From the NCBI GenBank assembly GCA_001567255.1, contig LNBW01000056.1, forward strand, positions 62,001-126,000: a stretch of 64,000 nt of DNA, written 5' to 3'. Below, piece after piece: positions 9,505 to 18,093 of this stretch. Made by a program: the position numbers and the translations under genes. Numbering within the stretch: position 1 is the first letter of the stretch; every line of letters starts with the position of its first letter. The notes below the pieces were generated by a model that searched no databases, had not been told where the DNA came from, and was given only the letters and a program-made list of their open reading frames with translations. The stretch comes from Bacteroidetes bacterium OLB9. Lineage in GTDB: Bacteria; Bacteroidota; Bacteroidia; Chitinophagales; Saprospiraceae.

Positions 9505-11438
9505 TGGATCTGTGGATAAATGGTAATTTTAAAAACATTGATCCTGCCTATAGCAATATACATCAAAGCATCAGCCAATATTTTGCTAATAAAGCACAAG
9601 GTATTGTGACTCAATATATTTACAGAGATATGAAATCTGATGCCCATCCCAAATTTGACAATAATAGTCCACTTGTGCAATCAATCCAGAAGCACTCGAT
9701 CAAACCTATTGACACACCTGACAAAGATCTGACGGCGACACAGCTACAACTGAAATATCACTACCAATTTCCTGCATACTTAGAGTATATGAGCCAGCTT
9801 ACCTCCAGACCTGCTATGGAGACAGCTATATGGATGATTAGAGAGCAAAACTCAAAACTCAATCCTACCACACTGGCTGAAAACCTAGCCAAAACTTCCG
9901 GAAAAGATATAATCAATTCGTTGTCTGTCTATGCTTCCGCAAATGATAAGCTGGATTACAAAATTAATAAAGTGAGAAAAGATGGAGTTAACACCATCAT
10001 CACAGCCAGCAATAATGGTAAAATAAAGCTTCCTAGTCAATTGACTGTCAAAAAGAAAAACGGCGAAGTGTCTCGTTATCTCATCGACGGATTTGTCGGC
10101 GAGCAAACTCTAACACTGGATAGCTTAACATATGAGTCTGTGGAGCGTGTAAGCATTGACTGGGATGGCGTACTACCAGATGGGCGACGAGGTAATAATC
10201 ACTACTTTCCACATTCACTGCTTAAGAGAGGGCCGCTGGCATTGACTTCTATCCTAGGCAGTGATTATAGTGATAGAAGTGAAATCAAATGGGGACTTTT
10301 TCCTGCTTTCAACGATAATGACCGATGGATGATTGGTGGGTTGTTGACTAATCGTGGACTGCTTGACTACAAGCCATGGACTGTGACCATCAGTCCTATG
10401 TATTCCTTTCAGACAGGTAAAATAGTAGGTCAGGCTTGGACAGAATATGATCACTATTTTAATGATAGTAACATCAAAAAGCTCCATTTACACGCCGGTG
10501 TCAAAAGTTTTGACATGAATCAAAATGATTTTTATCAATACACAGAGCGTTATCTAAAAACCGATATTGGCATTCGACTGACATTTGCTGAAATGGATAC
10601 AGATAAAAAAAATAGTGCACTGACATTGAGAGGCATCTACATTCTTGAAGATAGACCTAATTATGATCCTAAAGAAGGTACCTACTTAGGGCTAAGTCCA
10701 CTAGACAAGAAAAAGTTTATTCAGCAAATTATATATGACTGGGAAAAGGCCAGTGTTCTCAATGGTACAACCATCCGTTTTGTAGCTGAGCATCAGGCTT
10801 ATCGATCCAACCAAAGATACCTCAAACTTTCCGGCACGCTCGTCAAAAGATGGATGTTTAAGAAAGATAAAAATATTTATCTCCGCGCCTTTGTCGGAGG
10901 TTTTCCCATGAACACCCAGAGCCAATCCTCCAGTTATCAAAATGATTTTGTACGTGGAAGCATTGCTCTGATTCATCAGGGATTCAATGATTACACCTAT
11001 GATGAATATTTTTTCTCTAGAAAAAACCAGAACGGATTTTATGATGATCAGGTCAGCCTGACCGCCGGCGGTGGATTTAAGACACCAATCGGATCGGCCT
11101 ATAGTATCGGTATGTCCAATCGATTTGCGGCAGCGCTTAATGGTATAGTAGATTTGCCATTTAGCACCCGATGGTTTCCATTGCAGCTATACTTTGATGT
11201 AGGTACCTACACCACATGGTCTAATGGCAAGTTTGGCAACAATGTAATGTATAACGGAGGTCTGATGCTCAACTTTGCTGATGTGGTCAGAATACATTTT
11301 CCGATCATCTTCTCCGAAGAATTAGGTAATAGATACAAAGAAGTCCATCATGGATTTTTATCAAGACTGAGCTTTGCATTTGATCTTCATAAATTGAATT
11401 TTAATCATTCTCGTTTTTATAAATCATTCAAAATTTAA
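9504..11438 (+). CDS. M1 metallopeptidase-like protein, C-terminal part of a split gene
   Basis: The ATG at 9504 overlaps the upstream TGA by one base (TGATG). The ~644 residues start with helical segments (S-I-S-Q-Y-F, Y-L-E-Y-M) like the C-terminal half of Bacteroidota M1 peptidases. A long beta-rich region with barrel-like strands follows, containing D-Y-S-D-R-S-E-I-K-W-G-L-F-P-A-F, typical of the C-terminal part of these large proteins. No HExxH-x18-E zinc site is present, so even a repaired protein would lack the known catalytic centre. It may be a decaying gene or a non-catalytic homologue. A 3-hydroxyacyl-CoA dehydrogenase gene follows after 6 bases. Confidence 0.62.
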   Translation: MDLWINGNFKNIDPAYSNIHQSISQYFANKAQGIVTQYIYRDMKSDAHPKFDNNSPLVQSIQKHSIKPIDTPDKDLTATQLQLKYHYQFPAYLEYMSQLTSRPAMETAIWMIREQNSKLNPTTLAENLAKTSGKDIINSLSVYASANDKLDYKINKVRKDGVNTIITASNNGKIKLPSQLTVKKKNGEVSRYLIDGFVGEQTLTLDSLTYESVERVSIDWDGVLPDGRRGNNHYFPHSLLKRGPLALTSILGSDYSDRSEIKWGLFPAFNDNDRWMIGGLLTNRGLLDYKPWTVTISPMYSFQTGKIVGQAWTEYDHYFNDSNIKKLHLHAGVKSFDMNQNDFYQYTERYLKTDIGIRLTFAEMDTDKKNSALTLRGIYILEDRPNYDPKEGTYLGLSPLDKKKFIQQIIYDWEKASVLNGTTIRFVAEHQAYRSNQRYLKLSGTLVKRWMFKKDKNIYLRAFVGGFPMNTQSQSSSYQNDFVRGSIALIHQGFNDYTYDEYFFSRKNQNGFYDDQVSLTAGGGFKTPIGSAYSIGMSNRFAAALNGIVDLPFSTRWFPLQLYFDVGTYTTWSNGKFGNNVMYNGGLMLNFADVVRIHFPIIFSEELGNRYKEVHHGFLSRLSFAFDLHKLNFNHSRFYKSFKI

Positions 11439-11444
11439 GCAATT

Positions 11445-12578
11445 ATGAAACTGGCAGTGATAGGCGCAGGAGCTATGGGGTCGGGTATAGGTCAAGTGGC
11501 AGCAATGGCCGGATGGGAAGTATATCTTTATGATTCCAATGTAGCTACAAGAGCAAAAGTACTCATGGACATATCTATCAGTCTGGGCAGATTTGCGGCC
11601 AAAGGAAAAATCTCACAAGAAGATAGTGCCTCTATGCTGGGTAGGATATATATCTGTGAGTCTATGCAAACGATCGCTGATGCAGATATGGTCATCGAAG
11701 CCATCATCGAGGATGCAGCGATCAAAAAGAGCGTATTTCAGCAAATAGAAGCTATCGTTTCTGACCGTTGTATCATCGCCACTAATACTTCATCATTATC
11801 TGTCACTTCGCTGGCGTCAGCACTGGAATTTCCTGACAGATTTATAGGTGTGCATTTTTTCAACCCACCGGTTCTGATGCAACTAGTCGAGGTAGTACCT
11901 GCTGTGCAAACAGACAAAGACCTTCCACTTCGCGTAGTCAAAATAACTGAATCATGGGGTAAAACACCGGTTCTGGCACGCGACACACCCGGGTTTATCG
12001 TTAATAAAGTAGCACGTCCATTCTACAGCGAAGCCATCCGAATTTTGGAAGAAGGTATTGCCAATATTGAAACTATCGACCATGCGATGACACAAAATGG
12101 TTTCAGAATGGGACCATTCACATTGATGGATTTCATCGGTCATGATGTCAACTATCGAGTGACAGAATCAGTGTGGAAATCCTTTTTCTATGATAGCCGT
12201 TATCGTCCGTCTTTTACACAACTTCGTCTCATGGAAGCGGGTTTTCTGGGTAAAAAGTCAGGACGTGGATTTTATAACTATCAGCAACCGGAAAATAACA
12301 GCGACAACATAGATAAAAGCAAAATAGAGATGATCTTTATGCGTATTATCTCTATGTTGATCAATGAAGCTGCTGACACAGTCTATCAAAATATCTGCAC
12401 AGCAGAAGACGTGAGCAATGCTATGCGTCTGGGAGTTAATTATCCTAAAGGTCTATTAGAATGGGGACAAGAACTCGGTTATGACAATGTCGTCGGGTAC
12501 CTAGATAGTTTACATCAGTTGTACGGAGAAGAGCGTTACAGAGTAAGTCCATTTTTAAGAAGGCTAGCTCAAAAATAA
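11445..12578 (+). CDS. 3-hydroxyacyl-CoA dehydrogenase
   Basis: The 377-residue protein has an N-terminal NAD-binding Rossmann fold with G-A-G-A-M-G-S-G-I-G-Q at residues ~7-17. The family's A-T-N-T-S-S-L-S and G-V-H-F-F-N-P-P motifs (catalytic His region) follow, then the P-G-F-I-V-N-K-V-A-R linker. Two C-terminal 3HCDH dimerisation modules come last, the second incomplete. It should oxidise L-3-hydroxyacyl-CoA to 3-ketoacyl-CoA in the cytoplasm, in fatty-acid beta-oxidation, phenylacetate degradation or hydroxybutyryl-CoA metabolism; no neighbour decides between these. The 6-base spacing behind the M1-like gene suggests co-transcription. Confidence 0.9.
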   Translation: MKLAVIGAGAMGSGIGQVAAMAGWEVYLYDSNVATRAKVLMDISISLGRFAAKGKISQEDSASMLGRIYICESMQTIADADMVIEAIIEDAAIKKSVFQQIEAIVSDRCIIATNTSSLSVTSLASALEFPDRFIGVHFFNPPVLMQLVEVVPAVQTDKDLPLRVVKITESWGKTPVLARDTPGFIVNKVARPFYSEAIRILEEGIANIETIDHAMTQNGFRMGPFTLMDFIGHDVNYRVTESVWKSFFYDSRYRPSFTQLRLMEAGFLGKKSGRGFYNYQQPENNSDNIDKSKIEMIFMRIISMLINEAADTVYQNICTAEDVSNAMRLGVNYPKGLLEWGQELGYDNVVGYLDSLHQLYGEERYRVSPFLRRLAQK

Positions 12579-12650
12579 CGTGAGAATGATGCCCTTTCAA
12601 CGCAATAAATTAACAATATATTATATTTATATTTAGCTGTACATTAATAA

Positions 12651-12787
12651 GATGTGAGCACTATGTTGTATATTTACAATTCAAACAAAAACATAAACAT
12701 CATGCTCACATCGGCACAAAATACAGAGCTTTTCTGTTTTGTTGATGATTTTCTGCATTCAATTTGATCATTATATTGAAAATCATC
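12651..12787 (+). other. Convergent intergenic region with two inverted repeats and a possible IS982-type transposase N-terminus
   Basis: GATGTGAGCA at 12651-12660 is exactly inverted as TGCTCACATC at 12703-12712. GATGATTTTC at 12744-12753 is exactly inverted at 12778-12787. From the ATG at 12702 a 21-codon ORF reads M-L-T-S-A-Q-N-T-E-L-F-C-F-V-D-D-F-L-H-S-I, which resembles the first residues of IS982-family transposases and then stops. Together this suggests the eroded end of an insertion sequence between two convergent genes. The identification rests on a short stretch and is tentative. Confidence 0.3.
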
Positions 12788-12829
12788 CATTTTCTTACAA
12801 AAGGCTTCAAATTTTAAAAAAGTGGATGA

Positions 12830-13564
12830 TTACCAGTCTTTTTTAGGTTGAGCTTTGCCACTGGTACGACGCATCTTTTGCTGGACTTTCCTCTCTTCTG
12901 CATCCATGATTTCGAGTAGCTGCTTTGCTTCGTCTTTGGTCAACTTCTGAGCGTCTTGCTGTTGTTGGCCCTGCGGGTCATTCTCTTGATCTTGCTGATT
13001 CTGTTGCTGCTGGTTATTTTTATTCTGGTCTTTATCTTGTTGATTTTGTTGCTGTTGCTGTTGTTGATTTTGATCTTGTTGATCTTTATTCTGATTTTGC
13101 TGCTTATCGTTCTGCTGATTTTGCTGCTGTTGCTGTTGCCTCATGAGTTGACGCAGTGCCATAGCCAGATTCTCTTTCGTCTGCATATCGGAAGGATTCA
13201 TTTTCAGTGACTTTTTATATGCATCAATACTCTCCTGATATTTTTTACTTTCATAATAAGCATTACCCAAGTTGTAATAGATATCAGACCTCTCCTGATC
13301 GGTAGTTGCTTTGGAAGCTGCTGATTCATACTTTTCTACCGCTTCATCAAATCTCTTCTGCTGATATAATGAATTTCCCAGATTGAAGAATGATTGGGCG
13401 TTCGGCTTGATTTCTCCAGCTTTTCTATATGCTGTTTCTGCTTCGTTATATTGGTTTGCATCGTACAAAGCATCCCCTTTGCGGAGGCTTTTATGAGCAT
13501 CCTGAGCGACAATAGATATCGAAAACATAGCAAAAATCATGGTGAAAACAATGCTATATCTCAT
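12830..13564 (-). CDS. batC: BatC-like TPR protein with a Gln/Asn-rich tail
   Basis: The 244-residue protein has a signal peptide (residues 1-20, ending V-A-Q) and about three TPR repeats (residues ~25-135: G-D-A-L-Y-D-A-N-Q-Y, F-N-L-G-N-S-L-Y, Y-N-L-G-N-A-Y-Y). A striking run of ~65 residues of almost only Gln, Asn, Asp and Lys follows, then a short charged helix. TPR plus Gln-rich tail in last position after batA and batB matches BatC of the Bacteroides aerotolerance operon. It is probably a periplasmic scaffold for the VWA proteins. Its ATG overlaps the batB stop by 4 bases. No batD follows. Confidence 0.8.
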   Translation of the reverse strand: MRYSIVFTMIFAMFSISIVAQDAHKSLRKGDALYDANQYNEAETAYRKAGEIKPNAQSFFNLGNSLYQQKRFDEAVEKYESAASKATTDQERSDIYYNLGNAYYESKKYQESIDAYKKSLKMNPSDMQTKENLAMALRQLMRQQQQQQNQQNDKQQNQNKDQQDQNQQQQQQQNQQDKDQNKNNQQQQNQQDQENDPQGQQQQDAQKLTKDEAKQLLEIMDAEERKVQQKMRRTSGKAQPKKDW

Positions 13565-14553
13565 ACGGTTTTGCTTTTGAAGTCATAAAAAAATCCAAGA
13601 ATCACAAGCATTAAAGCAGGAAATAACAAGTATTGATAATAGCTTTCAAACGCTGAATAGGATTTGACATCCACTGCATATTTTTGTATCCTCTCCAGCT
13701 TAGTATTCATATCTCTTATGATGCCTCGCTCGTTATCACTCAGCCGATAATAGTCGCCAGTAGCCTTAGAAGCTATGCTTTTCAGCAAATCCTCATTGAT
13801 AGCAGTACGTATAGGATTACCTTCATCATCAGTTTTATATGTCTCACGGCCTTCGTCTTGTACTGGTATAAATCCTCCTTCCGGAGTGCCTACGCCTACC
13901 GTAAAAATACTCCATCCTGCATCTGCAGCCTTGGAAGCCATATTGATGGCATCTGCATCGTGATCTTCACCATCTGACAAAATAATTAATGCCCGCTGAT
14001 GATCTTCTTTTACACTTTGCATGGCAAGCTGAATGGCTTCTGCAATGACAGTACCTTGTGTTCCTGCCATATTAGTATTGGCTGATTTGGCAAATAGTTC
14101 AGCTGCTGCCAAATCAGATGTCAGTGGCATCTGTAGATAGGCTTCGCCGGCAAAAAATATCAATCCTATCTGATCACCTTGTCTTGATTTTATAAATTCA
14201 GTGATGAGCCGCTTAGCCTTCTCTAGTCGTGATGGGCTGATATCTCTTGCATTCATGCTGTTAGAAATGTCGAGCGCAATCATGATATCACTCTTTTCTA
14301 CTTTTTGTCGTTCTCTATGCAACCCCGATTGAGGATTGGCCACAGCCAGACCTATAAAAAATATCGCCGCCGCTAATAACAACACTGCAGCCCATTCATT
14401 GACATTGAAATTGGTCAGCCGCTTATAGAGGGATTCATCAATGAATTTACCTCGCCGATAGGTTTTATTCTTGATTGCTAAGTAATAGATCAGAATAACT
14501 ACCGGAATCAGCAGCAATAAGTAAAACCCTGTATTTTCTTCCCATCTAAACAT
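13561..14553 (-). CDS. batB: BatB-like membrane-anchored von Willebrand factor A protein
   Basis: The 330-residue protein has two N-terminal membrane helices (residues ~10-25 and ~55-75) and one near the C-terminus (~305-325). These flank a VWA domain with the complete MIDAS motif D-I-S-N-S-M, a threonine in Q-M-P-L-T-S-D and the later S-D-G-E-D-H. This is the BatA/BatB architecture: a metal-binding VWA domain facing the periplasm. The Bat proteins are linked to oxidative-stress or envelope tolerance in Bacteroides and Leptospira, but the mechanism is unsettled. It lies 7 bases downstream of batA. Confidence 0.85.
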   Translation of the reverse strand: MFRWEENTGFYLLLLIPVVILIYYLAIKNKTYRRGKFIDESLYKRLTNFNVNEWAAVLLLAAAIFFIGLAVANPQSGLHRERQKVEKSDIMIALDISNSMNARDISPSRLEKAKRLITEFIKSRQGDQIGLIFFAGEAYLQMPLTSDLAAAELFAKSANTNMAGTQGTVIAEAIQLAMQSVKEDHQRALIILSDGEDHDADAINMASKAADAGWSIFTVGVGTPEGGFIPVQDEGRETYKTDDEGNPIRTAINEDLLKSIASKATGDYYRLSDNERGIIRDMNTKLERIQKYAVDVKSYSAFESYYQYLLFPALMLVILGFFYDFKSKTV

Positions 14554-14560
14554 GGTTGTA

Positions 14561-15568
14561 CTAATTGATTTTTCTAAAAATGGTATTTTGTAATAAAAAT
14601 CCGGAAATCAGCAAACCTAGTGCCCAATATAAAAGTCCCCGATATTCGTCTTTATAACGCTTAAATACATTCACTTCGATCTCCGTTTTCTCTAACTTAT
14701 CAATTTCGGTGTAAATATTTTCCAAACTCTCACGATCAATAGCTCTAAAATACTTACCACCAGTCATCATAGAAATACTTTTAAGCAATTCAGTATCAAT
14801 CTCTACCTTTGACATGGCAAAAAAGTACTCACCATCAATAGTACGATTTACCGGTGAAAGCGCTTCACCCATGCTTCCCACTGCAATAGTGTACACTTTT
14901 ACACCATATTGCTTAGCAATTTCAGCAGCAGTATTGGGATTGATATAACCTGCATTATTGACGCCGTCCGTGAGCAGAATGATGATTTTAGACTTTGCTT
15001 TAGAATCCTTCAGTCTGTTGACTGCTGTAGCCAGTCCCATGCCGATAGCTGTGCCATCCTCCATCATACCTACTTGCAATTCGGACAAAAAATTCTGTAA
15101 AATATTGTGATCGACGGTCAACGGACACTGAGTAAAAGCTTCACCGGCAAAAACTACCAAACCGATTCGGTCATAATTTCTCTTTGACACAAACTCTTTA
15201 GCTACCATCTTGCTCACTTCAAGTCGGTCTGGGTTAAAATCTCTGGACAACATACTAGAGGATAAGTCCATTGCCATCATGATGTCGATACCATCCGCTT
15301 TGACTTTTTCTTCTTTCAACATCAACTGAGGTCGCGCCATAGCAATAATCATAAGTGCCACTGCTGCAATATTCAATACAGGTAGATAGGGCAGCATCCG
15401 CTCTCGAATGGACTTGGCGGCCGGTAAGCCTTCAAGACTGGAAACAACTATACGGCTTTCTGTCTTTTTTCCTGAAAAATAGTACCACCAAACCATTATC
15501 GGTACTATTATCAGCAGGACTAACCACCAGGGTGAGGCAAAATAAAAATTATTCCAGAAACTGATCAT
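14561..15568 (-). CDS. batA: BatA-like membrane-anchored von Willebrand factor A protein
   Basis: The 335-residue protein is a paralogue of the next gene: two N-terminal helices (W-W-L-V-L-L-I-I-V-P-I and A-A-V-A-L-M-I-I-A), a VWA domain with MIDAS residues D-L-S-S-S-M, C-P-L-T-V-D and T-D-G-V-N-N-A-G, and a C-terminal helix. The T-D-G-V-N motif and the position before batB support BatA. Its start overlaps the stop of the upstream membrane gene by 4 bases, so the operon is translationally coupled here. Confidence 0.86.
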   Translation of the reverse strand: MISFWNNFYFASPWWLVLLIIVPIMVWWYYFSGKKTESRIVVSSLEGLPAAKSIRERMLPYLPVLNIAAVALMIIAMARPQLMLKEEKVKADGIDIMMAMDLSSSMLSRDFNPDRLEVSKMVAKEFVSKRNYDRIGLVVFAGEAFTQCPLTVDHNILQNFLSELQVGMMEDGTAIGMGLATAVNRLKDSKAKSKIIILLTDGVNNAGYINPNTAAEIAKQYGVKVYTIAVGSMGEALSPVNRTIDGEYFFAMSKVEIDTELLKSISMMTGGKYFRAIDRESLENIYTEIDKLEKTEIEVNVFKRYKDEYRGLLYWALGLLISGFLLQNTIFRKIN

Positions 15569-16623
15569 TGTATATCCGTATTTTGATTGTCAGAAATACG
15601 TACTTCTTTGGTTTGCTCCACAAAATGTACTGCCTTTTCCATAAATTGACTATGGATATTTGCTTCAGGAACAGCTTTGGCAAACTTCACTAAATCTGCT
15701 ACTTGAAGGATTTCTTTCAACTCTTGTCGATATTCAGTATTAAATCCGGTTTCCTGTAAGGCATCCACAATCTCGTCAGTGGTCATTTCTGTAGCCCTGA
15801 CTCCATATCTATCCTGGAGATACGTCCGTATAATATCCGTTAGTGACGATTGATATTCTTTTACTAGACCGCGCTGCCAGAGTTGTGCATTATTCAATTC
15901 ATTTAATGCCTTCAATGCCTTCTCATGAGGCTGCAGCGCTATATCTGGGGCCATCTCCTTGATCGGAGCTGGCTTCTTCTTACGCCTGAGTAAGTAGTAC
16001 ATCAAAGCGGCTAGAATCAATAACGCTCCGAAACCCAAAATGTAAGATCGATAGTCACTAAAATTTTTATTTTCACGCATGATATCGTTGATAGGATTGA
16101 GGGACAAGCTGTCCGTCAGTACACTAGCCGGCAGATAAACATGGACCATAGGCAGTTGGGCCGGAAACGTTTCAACATCTGATTCAGCAATTACTTTTGG
16201 ACTAGGCAATTTAAACTGACCCGGTGTATAAATTGCAATCGATACCGTATTTTCAACCGTATATTTACCATTCACCAGTGTGGGTTGAAGATTCCCTTTT
16301 TCAATGATATTGTTATTTGCCAAAGCAGTCCATTGACCGGGATCAATCACTTCTATATCTGCATATTGCTGCTGAGTGATGGTATCAGTTTTGTAAAGTT
16401 GGTTGGGTATCTCAGCCCATGATGTAAAATCTAGAGCTTTGATGCTCACCTCTTGAGGATAGGTCACTTTGACTTTGAGCTGAATGATATCTCCTATTAA
16501 TACAGAATCTTTATTAGGTATCACTACGGAATTTACCGTCTGTGCATGAACGGCAACAATCGTGCTCATTGCTAGTATCATGTGCACCATGATGTATTTA
16601 CTAAAGCTACTCATTGATCTCAT
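15565..16623 (-). CDS. Bat-operon single-pass membrane protein (BatD/DUF4381-like)
   Basis: The 352-residue protein has a signal peptide ending V-H-A-Q, a periplasmic beta-rich domain (residues ~30-185), one membrane helix at ~198-215 followed by R-R-K-K-K, and a cytoplasmic helical domain with Y-L-Q-D-R-Y-G-V-R-A-T-E-M-T-T-D-E. That cytoplasmic motif is typical of proteins between the DUF58 and batA genes in Bacteroidota Bat operons. The exact role is unknown; it may couple MoxR/DUF58 in the cytoplasm to the periplasmic VWA domains. It overlaps both neighbours by 4 bases. Confidence 0.7.
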   Translation of the reverse strand: MRSMSSFSKYIMVHMILAMSTIVAVHAQTVNSVVIPNKDSVLIGDIIQLKVKVTYPQEVSIKALDFTSWAEIPNQLYKTDTITQQQYADIEVIDPGQWTALANNNIIEKGNLQPTLVNGKYTVENTVSIAIYTPGQFKLPSPKVIAESDVETFPAQLPMVHVYLPASVLTDSLSLNPINDIMRENKNFSDYRSYILGFGALLILAALMYYLLRRKKKPAPIKEMAPDIALQPHEKALKALNELNNAQLWQRGLVKEYQSSLTDIIRTYLQDRYGVRATEMTTDEIVDALQETGFNTEYRQELKEILQVADLVKFAKAVPEANIHSQFMEKAVHFVEQTKEVRISDNQNTDIQ

Positions 16624-17492
16624 CTTTTAGACCGTTGCTTGAAAAATATCTGTAGCGCCTTGACATAATCCTCTCCGGAAGTCACCGCTATGGTGTCGCA
16701 TTTTTGGCGAATAAAAGATTGTCTGAAATCTTCTTCCATTCGTGAAAAATAAGCTTTCCAGTGTTGTCTGACCGCTCTATCAGAAGTATCAATGATGCGT
16801 TCTGCTCCAGTTTCTGCATCTACAGCACGGATCAGGCCTACGTCCGGAAGCGTATGCTCAGCAACATCCGTCACTTTAACGCCAATAATGTCGTGTTTTT
16901 TGCCGGCAATGGAGAGTGCCTGCTCATAATCTGATGTTAAAAAATCAGAAAGCACAAATGCAATGCTTCGCTTTTTCTCTATATTATGGAGATAAACCAG
17001 CGCTTCAGATAGGTTCGTTTTGGCGGGAACTGCATCGATATGCACTAGCTCTCTGATGATACGTAGGATGTTCTGTACACCTTTTTTAGGAGGTAGGTAT
17101 TTGACGACATGATCAGAAAAAAGGATAGCGCCGACCTTGTCATTATTAGTTATAGCAGAAAAAGCTAAAACTGCGGCTATTTCTGTCATCACCTCGCTCT
17201 TTAATGCGGTACGAGTCCCAAAAAATGACGATGCAGAGATATCCACCAGCAACATCACCGTCAGCTCGCGCTCTTCTTCAAAAACCTTGATATGTGGCCC
17301 ACCTGTTCGCGCTGTCACATTCCAGTCGATATTGCGAATATCGTCGCCATAAATATACTCTCTAACCTCACTAAACGACATCCCACGCCCCTTGAATGCA
17401 GAGTGATACTCACCTGAAAATATGTGCTTGCTGAGTCCTTTAGTTTTAATCTCCAGCTTTCTGACCTTCTTAATGATATCTGCCGTGTCCAT
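16620..17492 (-). CDS. DUF58 domain-containing protein
   Basis: The 290-residue protein has the DUF58 signature G-R-G-M-x-F-S-E-V-R-E-Y followed by G-D-D-I-R-N-I-D-W-N-V-T-A-R. A VWA-like fold with the MIDAS-like D-I-S-A-S motif follows. DUF58 proteins are partners of MoxR ATPases and are probably activated or remodelled by them; no enzymatic activity is established. It lacks a signal peptide and is probably cytoplasmic. It begins 3 bases after the upstream reading frame and overlaps the next gene by 4 bases. Confidence 0.85.
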   Translation of the reverse strand: MDTADIIKKVRKLEIKTKGLSKHIFSGEYHSAFKGRGMSFSEVREYIYGDDIRNIDWNVTARTGGPHIKVFEEERELTVMLLVDISASSFFGTRTALKSEVMTEIAAVLAFSAITNNDKVGAILFSDHVVKYLPPKKGVQNILRIIRELVHIDAVPAKTNLSEALVYLHNIEKKRSIAFVLSDFLTSDYEQALSIAGKKHDIIGVKVTDVAEHTLPDVGLIRAVDAETGAERIIDTSDRAVRQHWKAYFSRMEEDFRQSFIRQKCDTIAVTSGEDYVKALQIFFKQRSKR

Positions 17493-17495
17493 CTG

Positions 17496-17984
17496 TTAGA
17501 ATAAAAATTCTTTTAGCAAGTTTCGGTTTTTAAAATGTGGTTCTAAATCTTTATAAGCAAAAAGTATCTCTTTTTCTCCATAAATGCCATTAAAATCCGT
17601 ACTAAAGCTAATACCATTGTCTTTCAATACCGGATACTTAAACTCTTGCTTTCCTAACCACTTTAACATCTCATGTTTGCACACTATTTCCTTTTTTCTT
17701 TTAGGGATCTCCTGGCTAAAGTATTCTTTTGAATCAAAGTCCTTTACAAAAAAATCCTGGAGTTTCACTTCCTTATTCCACTTCAAATCGTAGATAAAAG
17801 GGATTTTTTTAGTCTGTGGATTTAATGACGACTGAAGATAAATGGTGCCACTGACTAGATCTCCACTAAAAAGCGAAATTTCTACCCAACCATCTGCATA
17901 TTGAATCCATCGATCTCTAGTAGCGATATTGTCTTTCTTAATATTTCCTAACTGGTGAATGTTGTTTTTCATCCAGTTCAACAT
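17496..17984 (-). CDS. C-terminal part of a frameshifted gene in the Bat operon
   Basis: This frame has a natural ATG at 17984 but stays open upstream through 17985-18100 and runs into the end of the next reading frame. It is therefore more likely the C-terminal ~198 residues of one protein whose N-terminal part ends at 18094. The visible C-terminus contains Y-D-L-K-W-N-K-E-V-K-L-Q-D-F-F, which resembles the DUF3298/RsiV-like lysozyme-inhibitor-related C-terminal motif; this likeness is weak. Joining needs removal of one base from the T6 run at 18098-18103 (plus-strand view). Confidence 0.55.
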   Translation of the reverse strand: MLNWMKNNIHQLGNIKKDNIATRDRWIQYADGWVEISLFSGDLVSGTIYLQSSLNPQTKKIPFIYDLKWNKEVKLQDFFVKDFDSKEYFSQEIPKRKKEIVCKHEMLKWLGKQEFKYPVLKDNGISFSTDFNGIYGEKEILFAYKDLEPHFKNRNLLKEFLF

Positions 17985-18093
17985 CTGTGATTCAACCCAC
18001 TGATTAAATTTTTTACTTGAAGTTACAGGTTTTTGGACAACCAGCCGTGAATGATAATCAGCATATTCATAGCATTCAAAGCTAATGTTTCCA

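Noticed and set aside
12925..13210. Plus-strand ORFs opposite the BatC Gln/Asn tract
   Set aside because: They are a by-product of the CTG/TTG-rich tract; their translations are low-complexity Leu/Ile runs and a clear TPR gene lies on the other strand.
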